DNA of 64,000 nt. Source: Adiantum capillus-veneris (lineage: Eukaryota > Streptophyta > Polypodiopsida > Polypodiales > Pteridaceae). Shown here piece by piece: positions 1 to 13,479 of this stretch. A program made the translations under genes and the position numbers. How positions within the stretch are numbered: the stretch's first letter is position 1; each line of letters begins with the position of its first letter. The notes below the pieces were generated by a model. That model made no database searches. It saw only the letters and a program-made list of their open reading frames with translations, and was not told where the DNA came from. The stretch lies in NCBI GenBank assembly GCA_014529385.2, contig CM043954.1, positions 3,082,501 through 3,146,500 on the forward strand. The letters are read 5' to 3'.

Positions 1-124
1 ACCCTAATTTCCATTTCTCTAACCCTAACCTTAGCATCATGGCGAGCTTAAGGCTTCATCCACCATATCCTAGCTCACTAATGACGCTTAGGGTAGAGCA
101 CGCTTCCGCTCCCCAATTCTAACA
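1..124 (+). repeat. 3' end of a copia-type LTR (window-truncated)
   Basis: The segment ends in TTCTAACA, and after two bases comes a perfect initiator-Met primer site, which is the layout expected at the right edge of a 5' LTR. The start lies outside the window. Part of it (TTCATCCACCATA) resembles the LTR end of the element at 31007-33378, so the two may be related. No matching downstream LTR was found by eye. Confidence 0.7.
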
Positions 125-126
125 AG

Positions 127-138
127 TGGTATCAGAGC
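127..138 (+). other. Primer binding site, tRNA-iMet type
   Basis: TGGTATCAGAGC is complementary to the 3' end of plant initiator tRNA-Met and is the usual Ty1/copia primer site. It lies two bases after the LTR end at 124. Confidence 0.8.
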
Positions 139-493
139 CGACGGTTTTCCACCTAGGCCTATTACTTTCTCTTGCATTAGAATTTTCAATTGACGGCATT
201 GTGATCAGTGGAATTTTGTTATTGCACGTGTGGTGTGCACTTTTTCAATTAGGTTTCATATTATCGTGTCAATTTTTAAGCTAACTTTGTTGCACCATAA
301 CTCTCATTTTAGCCCGCATTGCATTTGGCAAGTTAAGTGTGCCTAAAGTGCTTTCCAAGACGCTTTCGTAGAGCCCCTTAGTTCCACGATTACATATGAT
401 TGATGCCTTCAAATATATGTTCAAAATTGTTTAGTTTTTAGCTTTCTTTTGATTGCTCAACCTCCTAGAGCTCTTCGTTTTCTGTCTACTTGT
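139..493. other. Element leader, no gene seen
   Basis: AT-rich sequence follows the primer site with no gag-like reading frame. It probably belongs to a non-autonomous copia-type element whose 5' LTR end is at the window edge. Confidence 0.4.
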
Positions 494-1935
<1,442 letters not shown>

Positions 1936-1959
1936 TGTTAGGGTTGTGAGCCCCTAACA
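1936..1959. repeat. 8-bp-arm inverted repeat
   Basis: TGTTAGGG and CCCTAACA form perfect 8-bp arms around an 8-bp loop. The ends look like the TG...CA termini of an LTR, so it could mark a collapsed LTR edge. It could equally be a simple hairpin. Confidence 0.5.
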
Positions 1960-2479
1960 CTTTGGTGACTTGCAACTCGTTCCAATTCAGCCTCAACCAT
2001 ATGGCACTCAAGAATGTAGCAGGGTGTTGATATGTTGGTTGACATAGACTACCTGCAAGAATTCTTGAATTGGGTAACCCTGTAGGAAGAGTCTAAGGAA
2101 TATACATCAAAGTTATTGGAGGAGTTATTCTTGGATCTGCCAAGGGAAATCAAAATTACAAGTAATAACAAGTTGCAGGTGTTTGCACGTTCTTAATAGC
2201 TTTTGTGTAGTTTTTGTGTAGTTTCTGTGCAGGCAATTTTTGTGCTGTCAATTGCAGTTTAGTTTGAGCAATTGCAGTTTGCTGTTGCAAGCAGTTTTTG
2301 TTTCTTGAAAGTATGCAGTTTATGCATTACATAGTTTTATGCAACCTTTTGAAGGTTATTTCAATATGTGCTTATTATTGTTCTCTATTGCTTTTATCTT
2401 TTCTTTATGGCGGCAAAGAAGAAGAAGGAAAAGTGCACAATTTGTCAAAAAGATGGGCACTGTGAAAAGCGATGTCTAA
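1960..2479 (+). pseudogene. Retrotransposon gag relic with CCHC knuckle
   Basis: Around 2090-2190 a frame reads like the end of a gag domain (KEYTSKLLEELFLDLPREIK). At 2434-2475 there is a zinc knuckle of the form CxxCxxxGHxxxxC after a Lys-rich stretch, as in plant retrotransposon nucleocapsids. Frames are broken. The relic stops at about 2479, where the opposite-strand copia relic begins, so the boundary is a rearrangement or insertion joint. Confidence 0.5.
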
Positions 2480-3509
2480 GTTGCTCATTGATATCCTTGA
2501 CTGACACCAGCAATGAAAGTGTCTATATCATCTTCCTCATGCATAATCTTTGACTCCAGCTGTTTACGCAACAATGCAATTTTTACCTCATTGCGGCTTG
2601 CATAAAGAGCAGCCATAACATCCCAAGCTTGTTTTGCAGATTTGTTGAACAAAGGTGAGGAGTAATGGTGCGCTTCATAGACAATGCAATCAAATCATGA
2701 GCCTGTGCATTCTTTACATCCCAACGAGCTTGTTCTTCCGTAGGCAAATCAACTCTAACAGCAGCAATCCTTGCAACAAGACCTGCAACATCCTCAACAT
2801 AGCTTACATCCTCAAAACCAAGACATACATCAATGCCCTGCACAATATTCCAGATACCCTTTGACATAAGAACATGTTGCATCAGGTAAGCCCACAGGGT
2901 AATTGTCCTCATCCAATTTGTCCTCACCATCAACCATCTTGAACACATTTGTGTTGTTGTCAGTAATGGTGAATGTTGCACCTGATGTGAAAAATGCCCA
3001 AAAAGAGGATAAACAAAGCGGGAACAACACTGCTATATAGCACAAACCGTAGAAGATTGTAAGGGACCTGTTATGCAAAAAACGGCAGTAACAAAAATTC
3101 TGCACAAAATGATGAAATAGACTGTGCAATACTGTCTGTAGTGATAACAGAGGCCGAAATAAGCCCAAATCATAAATGTGCTCGCTCGCCAAAGCTCATT
3201 GAAATCGAAGAAAGTGAGCAGGTGTGTGCTGGAGCTGCTGACAACTAAGCCCGGGAGGACGCAACCTGCTCTAATACCAATTGTTGGAATTAGGGTTGCA
3301 AGGAAGCACACATAGCTTGGAGAAGACGAAGAAATCTCAAGGCACACAACAGAGAGTGTATTACATAGTGTCCAATGGAAAGATAGATAGCCCTAGAATG
3401 AATAGGCATATATGCAATGCACGGGGGAAAAACCTCCTAAAGAGGGAAAAAATGCCTCGACGGTCCTAAGTGCATTCACACACATCACTACCACAAGTAA
3501 ATGGTAACA
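2480..3509 (-). mobile_element. Truncated Ty1/copia element (5' LTR plus partial gag)
   Basis: Read on the minus strand this is LTR (3509-3282), a primer site with one mismatch (3279-3268) and the first part of gag. Gag aligns by eye with that of the complete element at 25570-30656: MADNN-like start, WAYxMQHVLxSKGxWNI, and an Asp/Glu-rich VEDVAGL block. It stops at 2480, before the zinc knuckle. The LTR differs from the complete element's LTRs at clearly more sites than those differ from each other, so this copy is older. The 5' LTR edge at 3509/3510 cuts into a gypsy integrase relic. Confidence 0.85.
3282..3509 (-). repeat. 5' LTR of the truncated copia relic
   Basis: A 228-bp LTR on the minus strand running from TGTTACCATTTAC to TTCCAACA, followed by a degenerate initiator-Met primer site at 3268-3279. 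It is homologous along its length to the LTRs at 25570-25796 and 30431-30656. Confidence 0.85.
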
Positions 3510-4184
3510 GCGAGCATCGAGGAAGAGTGTCAACCACCGAATTTTGGCAGACATTAGAGCCTTAACCATTTTTTCAGTAGAAAAATGACCTTCTACTTGC
3601 GTTGAATGTGCTTCTTGCAAGATTGGTAGGTATTCACTTTCTGATGCACAAAGTCAATATTGATTATTTTTGTAACGCTTGTGTTGATTGCCAATCAATT
3701 CATATGACTCTGCTTCAGTTTTAACAGCTTTCATCCTAGTTTTGGACATGTTTGTAGGAAAAGGAACCTGGTTCAAACAATCCACTATGTACTTACTTCA
3801 ATGAGGTGCTATGGTTACATGAAACAATGTTGCATGTTTTATAGGAGGTCTACATGTACATGATTTTCAATTCTTAACATACATCTGAGAATCAAATTTT
3901 GTACTAGACTAGAACCTCCCATTCTCATCAAGTTTTGGTAGGTTTGGACTTCCCCTAATAAATAGATCCCACTGTGACATGTGCTTCCATTAGGTATAAA
4001 GGAGTATCAAAGGCTTCAATACACAATCGTAGAATGTTACCTAAACCTCTATGATACAATCACCTGCTAAGCATTTTAAAAAGGCTTCTTTGCTTGATCA
4101 ACTTCATGTTGGTTATCCCCTCTCAATCTATTGTGAACTTCCCTATGATCAAAATCAAAATTATACCTTCACTCCACTTAGGTA

Positions 4185-4643
4185 TCATCTCAATGTTAAA
4201 GAGAGATGCATCTGGAAAATCACCTTCAACCCAAGTCTGGAAAGGTGATCGGCCCTTTGATGGGTAGTCCCTTTCTTTATCACAATTGTGAAATCAAATT
4301 CTAGCAAGATGATGAACCATCTTACTATCCTTTCAGTGTTGCATGGATTGTTAACAAGATACAATAGAACTTGATAATCCACGAAGAAAAGGATCTTGTT
4401 GGCTAGGAGATAATGCCTAAATTTCTTCACAACATACACCATTCCTAGTCCTTCCCGTTCAGTAGTTGTGTAATTTTGTTCATCATTATTCAACTGGTGG
4501 CTAGCATAACATATGGAAAAGTCCATAGTTCCTTCTCCAAGTTGTGTCAAGATACATCTAATGGAAAAATCAACATGCACATGAAAGATCTTACTCCAAT
4601 CTAGTGCTTTAAGGATTGGTGCCAGTACCAATGCTTGCTTCAT
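4185..4643 (-). pseudogene. Gypsy RNase H relic
   Basis: An open frame of 152 codons carries the gypsy RNase H signature: IFHVHVD (first catalytic Asp), QLNNDEQNYTTTEREGLGMVY (catalytic Glu region), FRHYLLANK, and a DHLSRL end that leads into integrase. It lies downstream of the RT relic in the expected order. The frame ends in unrelated text after the DHLSR motif, so a frameshift separates it from integrase. Confidence 0.8.
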
Positions 4644-4649
4644 TTTTTA

Positions 4650-5560
4650 AAATGATTTCTCACAATATTTTTTCCAATTAAAGGTCACTATCAAGCCATA
4701 AAAAGGTTTAGCAATGACTACGTACAACCTCTCTCACAGTCTTTGGGCATGGCATGTCCACAATCACCTTGATTTTATCCATATACATGGATATTCTGTT
4801 TGTGAATACAAGATATCCCAAGATCTTGCCATGTCTGACCATGAAAACACATTCTTTTGGGTAAAGACAAATCCGATAGGTGCACATTTTCCAAACACTT
4901 TTTTTAGATGCTCTATATGGTCTTCACACAAAATTGAGTGTGCACACGCACACTCAAATCATCCATATAGATTTCTAAAATTATATGTAAGCATTCTCTA
5001 AAAGCACAAGCCATGAGTCCCTTGGAGGTGGCAAGTGTATTTGTCAATCCAAAAGGCATCACACAATATGCAAAAATCCTCCACTCGGTAGCAAAGGCTG
5101 TTTTGGGTTGATCTTATGGTTTGATAGCCAATTGGTTATAACCTGAAAATCCATTCAAGAAGCTATATACTCGCTTTCCTACTATGCATTCCAAGATATT
5201 ATCAATAATAGAAAGAAGATAATTGTTGTGGATAGTAGCTGCGTTCACTTTTTTGAGATTTTATGAACACTCTCAACTTGCCATTCTTCTTAAGTAACAC
5301 CACAATTGGGGATACACAATCTATGTGCTCAATTCCATAAATGAACTCAGCTTCCTTCAACTTATCAATCTCTTCTTTTTTATCTTCTTAGCAAAGGTTT
5401 CATTGTAAGTATAAGGGCATTGCCTACTTGGCTTAACATCAATCTTTGAAGGAATTATGTGCTGACAAATGGTAGGATCAACACTCCTTAAGTCCCCATA
5501 AGACCAGACGAACACATCCTTATACTCTTTGAGCATCTTAATCAATGATTCCTCTTTAGT
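4650..5560 (-). pseudogene. Gypsy reverse transcriptase relic
   Basis: The N-terminal part (5545-5357) has EYKDVFVWSY and a PSRQCPYTYNETF segment typical of gypsy RT entry regions. Further on, a broken frame shows the GLTN region and a YMDD catalytic box encoded at 4969-4958 on the minus strand. This Asp pair would bind metal for polymerisation. Several frameshifts and stops make it non-functional. Confidence 0.75.
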
Positions 5561-6294
5561 GAGAGATATTAGATTTGTAGCAGTATAAGAAGGCTTGGTT
5601 TATCCTTTTAGCATCCTCAGATCCATCATAAGATTTTGTTGGTTCAACCTTCTTGCTAATTGGCTACTCAACAATGATCTTGCAATTGTAAGTAGTGTAC
5701 TTTTTGCAATGGGATGGTACACTCAAGGTGTCCTTTTTTTAATCTTCTTCATTTTTGTTTTCAATTTTCATCTCCGTCGTCCACACTTCTTTCAATGTTC
5801 GTTTTAGTTCACTATATTTATTTTTTCACTGAACTTGTGTCCATCGAGGCTCGCTAACAACATCAACTTTCTTAGACACATGTTTGGGAGTTTTTTCCAT
5901 TTGTTGTTTTTTTAATTTTGATTACTTGGATGAGGAGGTGTTGAGAGTTTTTTGATCACTTTGTCTTTTACGCAATTATGAGCACCTACCAACATCAAGT
6001 ATGAATTTTTTCCTTCTGTGTGTGGCATCGGGTTGTTTCTTACCCCCTTTTTGTTTGTTTGTTCTTGTATCATTGTTATCATCGAGGTTTTGGTTTGGAA
6101 AATCAATTTTTGTTTCTAGATTTTTTGTGACCTTGTGATTTTTCACCATCTTCACAAAAGTCTAAATATTCTTGAATGTCTAGGGTGTCATAGTAACACT
6201 CATTACTTGGATCCTTGTTCTCGTCTAGAATACTATTTGAATAGAAATCTTGGTAAAATCTTGAATAGAAATCTCGTCGTGCATATGCAAACAT

Positions 6295-7463
6295 TGTATG
6301 TTAGCAGGCTTACCCAACGGGCACCCTCATAGAGCCATGAAATTTTGTAGTCACACTATTTTTTTGGAAAGCCTTGTATAAAAGAGGAGTTGTAATTACT
6401 GAGCCGCATCATTGTACGCTCTAAGTTGTAATCTCCTTATCTTGACCTAAAAGCCTTGTAAGCCGATCATTGGCCAATTGAGCCCTAGGTATAAAGTTCA
6501 AATTTTCAAGTTTGAACACAGACCTTTGTATCTTCTGAGCGTATGATTGAGAGTGGATACTCTAATGCATAATGTAATTCATTTTTCTCAAGGTCTGATG
6601 ATCCAATTTTGATTCCAAAAAGTGCATTGTGTTCCTTGTCTCTTGTTCTTTAAATTAAGTGTAACTATTCTCAATTTTGCTATGGTTCATGACTAGATGG
6701 TGTCTATAAGCTAAATTTGATGTTTTGAATACAAAACTTATTGTTTTTTTATGTTTTGACCATAGGAGAGTGTTCCTAGACCAAAAGGTGACCATTTTGG
6801 ACAGTTCTATTGCACTTTTTAGGACCTTGATCATGATGGAATGATTTTAATATCTAGCTAGATGGCAACAAGACTGTGTAGGATAGTGCCCCTAGGCCTA
6901 TTATACCTCGTTTAAATTTTTGTTGAATTTTGAGTCCGTTCAAGTGTCAAAATGGCTTGACGATCGAAAACAGTGAGAATCAACAAAGGTTGACTTGCCT
7001 GAGTGTAGAGAATGATAGGTTTGCTAGTGCTGATGATAGCCTAGTTTTGTAGATTCACTTCTTGAGTTCGACACCCTCAAAGATTCTACATGCCCCATCC
7101 GAGTCGCTTTCTTGAGTATTGACATTATATTAGTGCTAGAAAGCCATGATGCAGACATCCAGTTGCAGCGACCCACTAAAATTGGAATTGCTAGAGATAG
7201 TGATCCTTAGGTGGTGGAGATCCTAGTCGTAGTTGTAGCCTTGTTGTCTTTACATTTGGATACCCATTCCATTTACATATTACCATTCAAGCGGTTAGAC
7301 GTAGGGTTTAGTGCTTGGTAGAGGCTAGAAGTCAGGGACTTGCTAGATCTACTCTTGATAGGCATAGAGAGTTGTGAGTGAGATATGACAGGCATTTCAT
7401 TCTACATTTTTCTCGACACTTTGAAAGTACTGTTCCATTAGCTGTTTCGCCTTCATATTTGCA
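6295..7463. other. No gene; possible retroelement flank
   Basis: No coding domain is visible. At about 6375 a TATAAAAG box is followed by text that could be an old LTR promoter, but no matching copy or TG...CA edges were found. Confidence 0.3.
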
Positions 7464-8640
7464 TTGTTTTTAGTTTCTGTTCCTAGATTCATTTCAGTAC
7501 TGAGGAGTAGGCTAAGTAGCAACCATTATTATCAAATTGGGCTAAAAAGTTTAGGGCAAAAACAACAAAAGACAATAACTTTGAAAATTAGAAAATTTGA
7601 TGGTCATAACTTGAAAGCTGATCAAAACCCAAAAATTGGTGCAGAAAAGGGATTACCAAATCCATAAGAAACAAGTTGGAAAGATTCATCCTATTTGGTG
7701 AAGGAACATGGATTGCGATCCATCTACCTCTCCGGCAGTTTGAATAGAGACTGATAACACTGGGTCAAGTGTGGTTCCTAACGAATGATACACAACTTTG
7801 GAGTGAAAGTGACATTGAAACAAACTCAAAATCAAGAAATTAGACAAAACTTGCAAAAACTTAAAAGATTGACCAAAATTTGTGGTTTTCCAACTTTTAG
7901 TGATCCAAATTCGAAAAGAGATTGGAATTGACCTCTACAGGGTATATGCAATTTGCTGACCAATTTTCATGTCAAACATGGATCACAATCCATGTACCAT
8001 TTGAGCATCTGGGGATAATATTTGAGCAGTAGCTAGATGATACCATCTGAAACAACTTTCCTAAAAGGCACCATACCAAAAAATTGCGAAAAGTTTGTCA
8101 AATCACCAAAACTTAGGAGCTAGTCAAAAATCGTAGGGCAAACACAAAATTTTGCTTTTGATTGACAAAAGTTTGTTCAAATCCAAAACAAAGTTTGGAT
8201 ATAGACTAGTTACACTGCAAGTAACTAGCAAGCCAAATTTGGGGTCCAGATCTGATGGAATATGGATCACGATCCTGTATCTTTTCTTATTTTTTGGACA
8301 GAGACCATAAAAGCTTGCAATAGAGAATATTATTACAAACAAAACTTTCATCAAAAGCAAGGTAGACAAAAAAGTTTAAACAATGGGTAAAAAGTGAGCA
8401 AAAGCAATTCAAGACCAAAAACCACCAAGCAAACTTAGGGTTTGACTTTTGGGTGATTAAAATTGATTCAAATCAAACAAAAAATCATATAGTTGAGATC
8501 ATTAGACCAAGGGAAAGTTGTGTACTAAGTTTCAACAAAATGTAATACAAAGGTACATGGATTGCGATCCATGTTTTTTTGTCATAGATTGAGCTCATAC
8601 TTGTACCATAGCTAGAACTAGTCACATGGAGCATAGTGGT
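7464..8640. repeat. Degenerate array of hairpins spaced 270-295 bp
   Basis: An 8-bp-arm dyad of the form ACATGGAT-NNNN-ATCCATGT occurs at 7706-7725 (one arm imperfect), 7976-7995 (perfect), 8260-8279 (degenerate) and 8555-8574 (perfect). Spacings are 270, 284 and 295 bp. The loops are TGCG, CACA, CACG and TGCG. The sequence between is A-rich (CAAAA, AACTT) and only loosely similar from unit to unit. No credible coding frame. Confidence 0.6.
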
Positions 8641-9338
<698 letters not shown>

Positions 9339-9439
9339 CAATGGGCCAACAACATGTAACTTAAAGGCAATCACTTCGTTACCCCACCTCGAGACTCATA
9401 CTAAAACCTCCGACCTCCATCCCTTTGATACACACTCTC

Positions 9440-10095
9440 CCACTTTATAGGCACATCCTTTCTTACTACTAGTTTCATCAATCATAAATAATCACTTTAC
9501 TATGTTTCCATGGGCCAATAGCATTGTTATGGGAATTCTCATAGCTCTTGCACAATGTGATAGTGTGGGGTATCATGTAGAGGGCTAAGAAGGGACAAGT
9601 AGATACTAATGATGAGCTCAGCAATCTTTGTGTTGAGAGTTAAGAGTGGACAACTAAATATTGATGTGTGCTCAACAATTTTCATCTAGCATCATGAAAT
9701 GGAAAGAGAAATTAGAACATAGGAGAGGAGATGGAGGTACTTGGCATCAATGCGGCTACCTTTGAGAGGCCACTTAGAAAGCTTCATTTTTAACTTATAG
9801 AGGTGACAAACATTTTTAGCTAGGAGAGCCTCATTGGCAAGGTTTACAAAGTTGAGTTAAAAGATGGGTATATGGTTGCCATCAATAAGTTTCTGCAATT
9901 CAACCATCAAGGAGACAAAGAGTTTAGAATAAAGATGGAGATTGTGGGCAAGATTTAGCATAAACACTTGGTGCCCTTGTTAGGATATTGCAAGGTGGTC
10001 AAAGTGAAGTTGTTAGTGTATGACTAGATGGAAGGTAGATGCTTAGTTGATAGGTTGCATGGAGATGAGGGGATGAGCTTAGCTCTCTGCACTGC
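9440..10095 (+). pseudogene. BRI1-like LRR receptor kinase pseudogene, copy A
   Basis: Scattered frames match the juxtamembrane and N-lobe region of BRI1-type receptor kinases: a SINxATFExPLRK juxtamembrane motif near 9744-9780, then GKVYKVELKDG, QGDKEF, and HKHLVPLLGYCKVVK followed by LLVYD. In the family this segment holds part of the glycine-rich loop, the VAIK lysine region (here VAIN, lysine lost) and the hinge. In-frame stops and frameshifts break it and the C-lobe is absent. The segment from about 9450 to 9860 has a paralogue at 25340-33600 (copy B). Annotated family role: plasma-membrane steroid receptor kinase. This copy cannot make one. Confidence 0.75.
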
Positions 10096-10329
10096 ACCAC
10101 GCCATTATTGCATCATAATTTTGAGGATTGTGTTAGTCTGATCGAGCTCTATGCGTGGATATCTACATTGCAAGCACTTTGTGAGAATTAGCATCGATTT
10201 TCCACAACCTTCTAGGTGACATTTATCACCACCCGAGTGTTGTACTGAGATTCTATTGATTATGCGAGCCTCCCAACACTTAGGAGAACCTAGTAGGCAT
10301 GTCCAATGTTTGAGGGTGACCTGCAATTA

Positions 10330-10690
10330 GTTTGTTGGAGAAAATTGCGTTTTTTCCCAGTGCTCAAATTGTAATTCTGACAACTTGAACATGTTCCATA
10401 TAGTGTAAGGATGCTACTCATTGAGTTTGGTGTCATTTGGAATTGATTTGCTAGTGGATTTACATGTGGGTGTGTGAAGGGATTAGAGGAAAGAATCCAG
10501 GTTTTCCATAGATAAAATGCACATTGGTCATCAAAGCGGAGTGTATCGTGTTCATACAAGATATTGACAACCTCTTGGCATGCCTTCATGCCCTAGTTGA
10601 GCCGCTTGCTTCCCATGATTGACATTACAGTCTTGGTTCCATCTCTTTCCAAGATGTGATAGGTGTTGATCGTTGGGTCATGAGACATTG
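10330..10690 (-). pseudogene. Possible DUF7730-like gene fragment
   Basis: A minus-strand frame shows MKACQEVVNILYEHDTLRFD, which resembles the CRxxYxExxxxLYxxNTF pattern of DUF7730-type proteins best known from fungi. Upstream in the same frame, after one stop, is SIMGSKRLN. After about 40 residues the resemblance fades. The match is short and by memory only, so it could be chance or a retroelement fragment. Confidence 0.25.
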
Positions 10691-12690
10691 GCTTCGCTAC
10701 CAGGGAACAAGTACCTAGACTACTGTCAACATAGACATGTCCAATAGAGATGCCTTAGATAGGTTAGTAGAAGGATAGATTAGAAGAAGAGGAGATCATG
10801 GTTTCCTTCGTCTTTGTTTTCTTGCGGTGAATTTCTTGTTGTAAGAGTGTTAGATAGTTAAGTGTTTTTAATAGGGTTAGAGTTTGGTGCAAGGTTTCGT
10901 TGGCTATTAGAGTGGTGAAGTTTACATTAGGCGAGAAAAACACAAGAAACATAAAAATTTCATATTTCATGTAGGGAGTTTTTTGTTGCGTATTTTACAC
11001 TATTTCGAAGTTGAATTCTCTTGTCTTAGGAGTAGAGTAAGTAGACAAGTCCCCATTAGTACTCTCATCTTTCTGGATTGGCATGTTACTAAAGCAGTGT
11101 TTATTGTGGTGAAATTCCAAAAGAGGTTAGTGCATCTTTGCGGATTCGTGACTTAGGGCATGGATTGCATGTAGTACTAGAGTGTGTGAATGCACAACCA
11201 CAATAATTTTTTTCAAAAAGTTAGTTATGAGCCTTTATGAGAGAAAATTGCGATTTTTTTTGTAGAGCTGAGCTAGAGAAAATTTGGCACCTGTGACGTG
11301 ACTTGTGTGTTTGACTTGCTTGACTAAGCACATGTATGAAGATTAGTTGCAAGTTGATTCTTGGAGTGTGAGAAAGAGCCAGTCGAATTGGTGTCAAGAG
11401 GACTAATTGCTTGCTAACTCCAGCCTGCAAGGCTAAAACAAGCTATAGGATGGTGGTTGTGATTAAAAGAGTGGTATAAAGACCATAGATCTAGAAAAAG
11501 GCAAAAAGGAGCATCTCTGTGGAAAGCCCCCCATCAAGTCAAAAGTGAATTTGTGCATCAAGCATGAGTGTAAACTCAAAGTTGTCTTTTAGAGTTGAAA
11601 ATTTGCTAAATTGGGATTGAGGTCAAATTAGTTATCCAAATACAGTGAAAATTGGTAAATATACTCTTGAAGGAGGATAGAATACCTTGGAAGTTGGAAA
11701 AAGTGGCCAAAAACAGGAGTGAGAGAAAAAAATGTGATTTTTTTCTTGAGTTTCTGCTAGAAAGGGGATTTTTGGCTAAGTTTTGTACCAAGAGTCTATC
11801 TTGAGGTCAAAAGGACACCTTGAGTTCAAATTTCATTTGGGAAATTTTTAAGTAAGGGTGGGAGAAATTCCTAATTTTCTCTTGAGTTTTTGCTAGCTCA
11901 AACAATTTGGGCCAACACTTGCACCACAGGAACACCTCAATGCAAGGAACATTACGAACACCTCAATGCAAGGAACATTACATACAGTCATATCTTGAAT
12001 TAAATTGGTGTACACGAGATTAGACCAATGTCTATTCGGAAAATAAACGAAAGGTGAGTTAAATGATCACCTAAGACCATTAGAAGAGTCTCAATATTAG
12101 GATGTTGCATGATTGAATTTTTGGGAGGTGTGGTATGCCTATTGGAGAAATTGAGTGAAAATTATCTCAAAAGCTAACATGCAGGAGAAAATTGCGATTT
12201 TTTCCCCTAGAGAGAAGAAGACACAAATTTTTGAGAAATTTTGGTTCCACACATTGAAGAGAGATCTATATAGTATTAGTAGGCCATGGGATCAAGGAAG
12301 TTGTGCATGAATTCTTGTGGTATGCTAAAGTTGTGTATACACCATTTGTTAGCTTGACATAACTCCATCAGTGTGCTAGTTTGTGTTGAGTCTTGTACAA
12401 GCAAGGAGATTGTTACATGAGGGGAGTTGGACAAAGGTAGAAGTTCCAAGGGATCCAAAGAATTCCAAGTAACAGGTCAGGTTTCAAATTCCCATTTTGT
12501 TGATGTTCTTGAGATTGGTAATTTTGACTGTTCAAGAAGAGGTGGTCTCTAACACTTATTTTGAAAAATCTTCCACTACCCTTATGGTTGACAGAGTACT
12601 AGAGATGAGCTATCATAGTGAGGGAAATGGGGTTGGTACCTCATAAAGACCAAAAATTCCACTGACCATGTAGTTGTACTACCATTGCAC
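10691..12690. other. No gene; scattered repeated motif
   Basis: No coding domain is visible on either strand. The motif GAGAAAATTGCG followed by a T run occurs at about 10338 (just outside), 11240 and 12186, which suggests a dispersed or degenerate repeat. A 26-bp tandem duplication lies at 11930-11981. Confidence 0.4.
11930..11981. repeat. 26-bp perfect tandem duplication
   Basis: Two identical adjacent 26-bp units, each beginning GAACACCTCAATG. Recent slippage or repair duplication is the simplest reading. Confidence 0.9.
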
Positions 12691-12692
12691 TA

Positions 12693-13399
12693 ATGTTAAG
12701 GGATCAAGGATTTATATGGACATCCATCATAAATGCTATGTTCATGAATAGTTACGAAACCCTGAGTTTCAAGAGCAAGTTGAGGCTATCAACAATGGAG
12801 ACTAATATATTGACAAAAGAGGGGTTGCCTATCTTAGGACCATTAATCTTGATTTGTAGATGCAATGGGTATGACTGGGACCAAGGACAAAGTTGATGAA
12901 GGAATTGAGAAACCTCCTCTAGAGAATGATCCGAGATCTAGATTCATAGATATTAAAGAGCTTGAGAGAGTACTTGTACATGATCCTAGAGTGGGGTTAT
13001 ACAAGCTAACAACCAAAGAAGGGGAAAACTATTACATCAATGAAGACATGTGCCAAATGGAACTTCTCAACATCAAGCAGATGTACATGTACATCTACTA
13101 GTTGGAAATTGGAATGACCTATATTGGTAGACAATAATCAGCATGAGTATACATATGCATATATGACATGCATGGAAAAAAACTTTCCTATTGAGGAGAA
13201 CCATTTTTTTGCCATGTATGTGAACCAAAAGTCTCGTAAAAAGCCTATTGAGAAGGAGGAAAGTCTTATAGACAGAGTCATAGAGATTCCACCCCATGTA
13301 GCGAGTACCTATAGGAAAGGTTTGGGATCACCCAAAGTTCTAGATCCTTGGATGAGAAGAAGTCACTTGTCAAAACTAGAACCTATCAAAGGTAGCTAA
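12693..13399 (+). pseudogene. Hypothetical frames upstream of gypsy gag
   Basis: Three short plus-strand open frames (12693-12896, 12865-13101, 13124-13399) lead into the gag relic. The 78-codon frame at 12865-13101 is rich in charged residues (DPRSRFIDIKELERV, RVGLYKLTTKEGENYYINED) and looks protein-like, but I do not recognise it. They may be the degraded N-terminal part of the same element's gag. No host gene is evident. Confidence 0.3.
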
Positions 13400-13479
13400 A
13401 CAATCGTTATAGGGTCATATATGCCACACCATACTCAGCGGGTAAGGCCATATGTGACTACAAGAGAAGTCTAAAGAAC

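Larger units (their letters stand above)
3510..6294 (-). mobile_element. Ty3/gypsy relic 1 (RT, RNase H, integrase start)
   Basis: Read from high to low coordinates the order is pre-RT linker, reverse transcriptase, RNase H and the integrase zinc-binding segment. This is the Ty3/gypsy order. The last piece (3620-3510) reads EAHSTQVEGHFSTEKMVKA, typical of the integrase H2C2 region, and is cut by the copia LTR at 3509. Frames are broken throughout. The left limit near 6294 is approximate. The same family recurs at 18498-20690. Confidence 0.8.

Noticed and set aside
1-60. Telomeric repeat (CCCTAA-like text at the start)
   Set aside because: Only isolated ACCCTAA/AACCCTAACC pieces, within an LTR that ends at a primer site.
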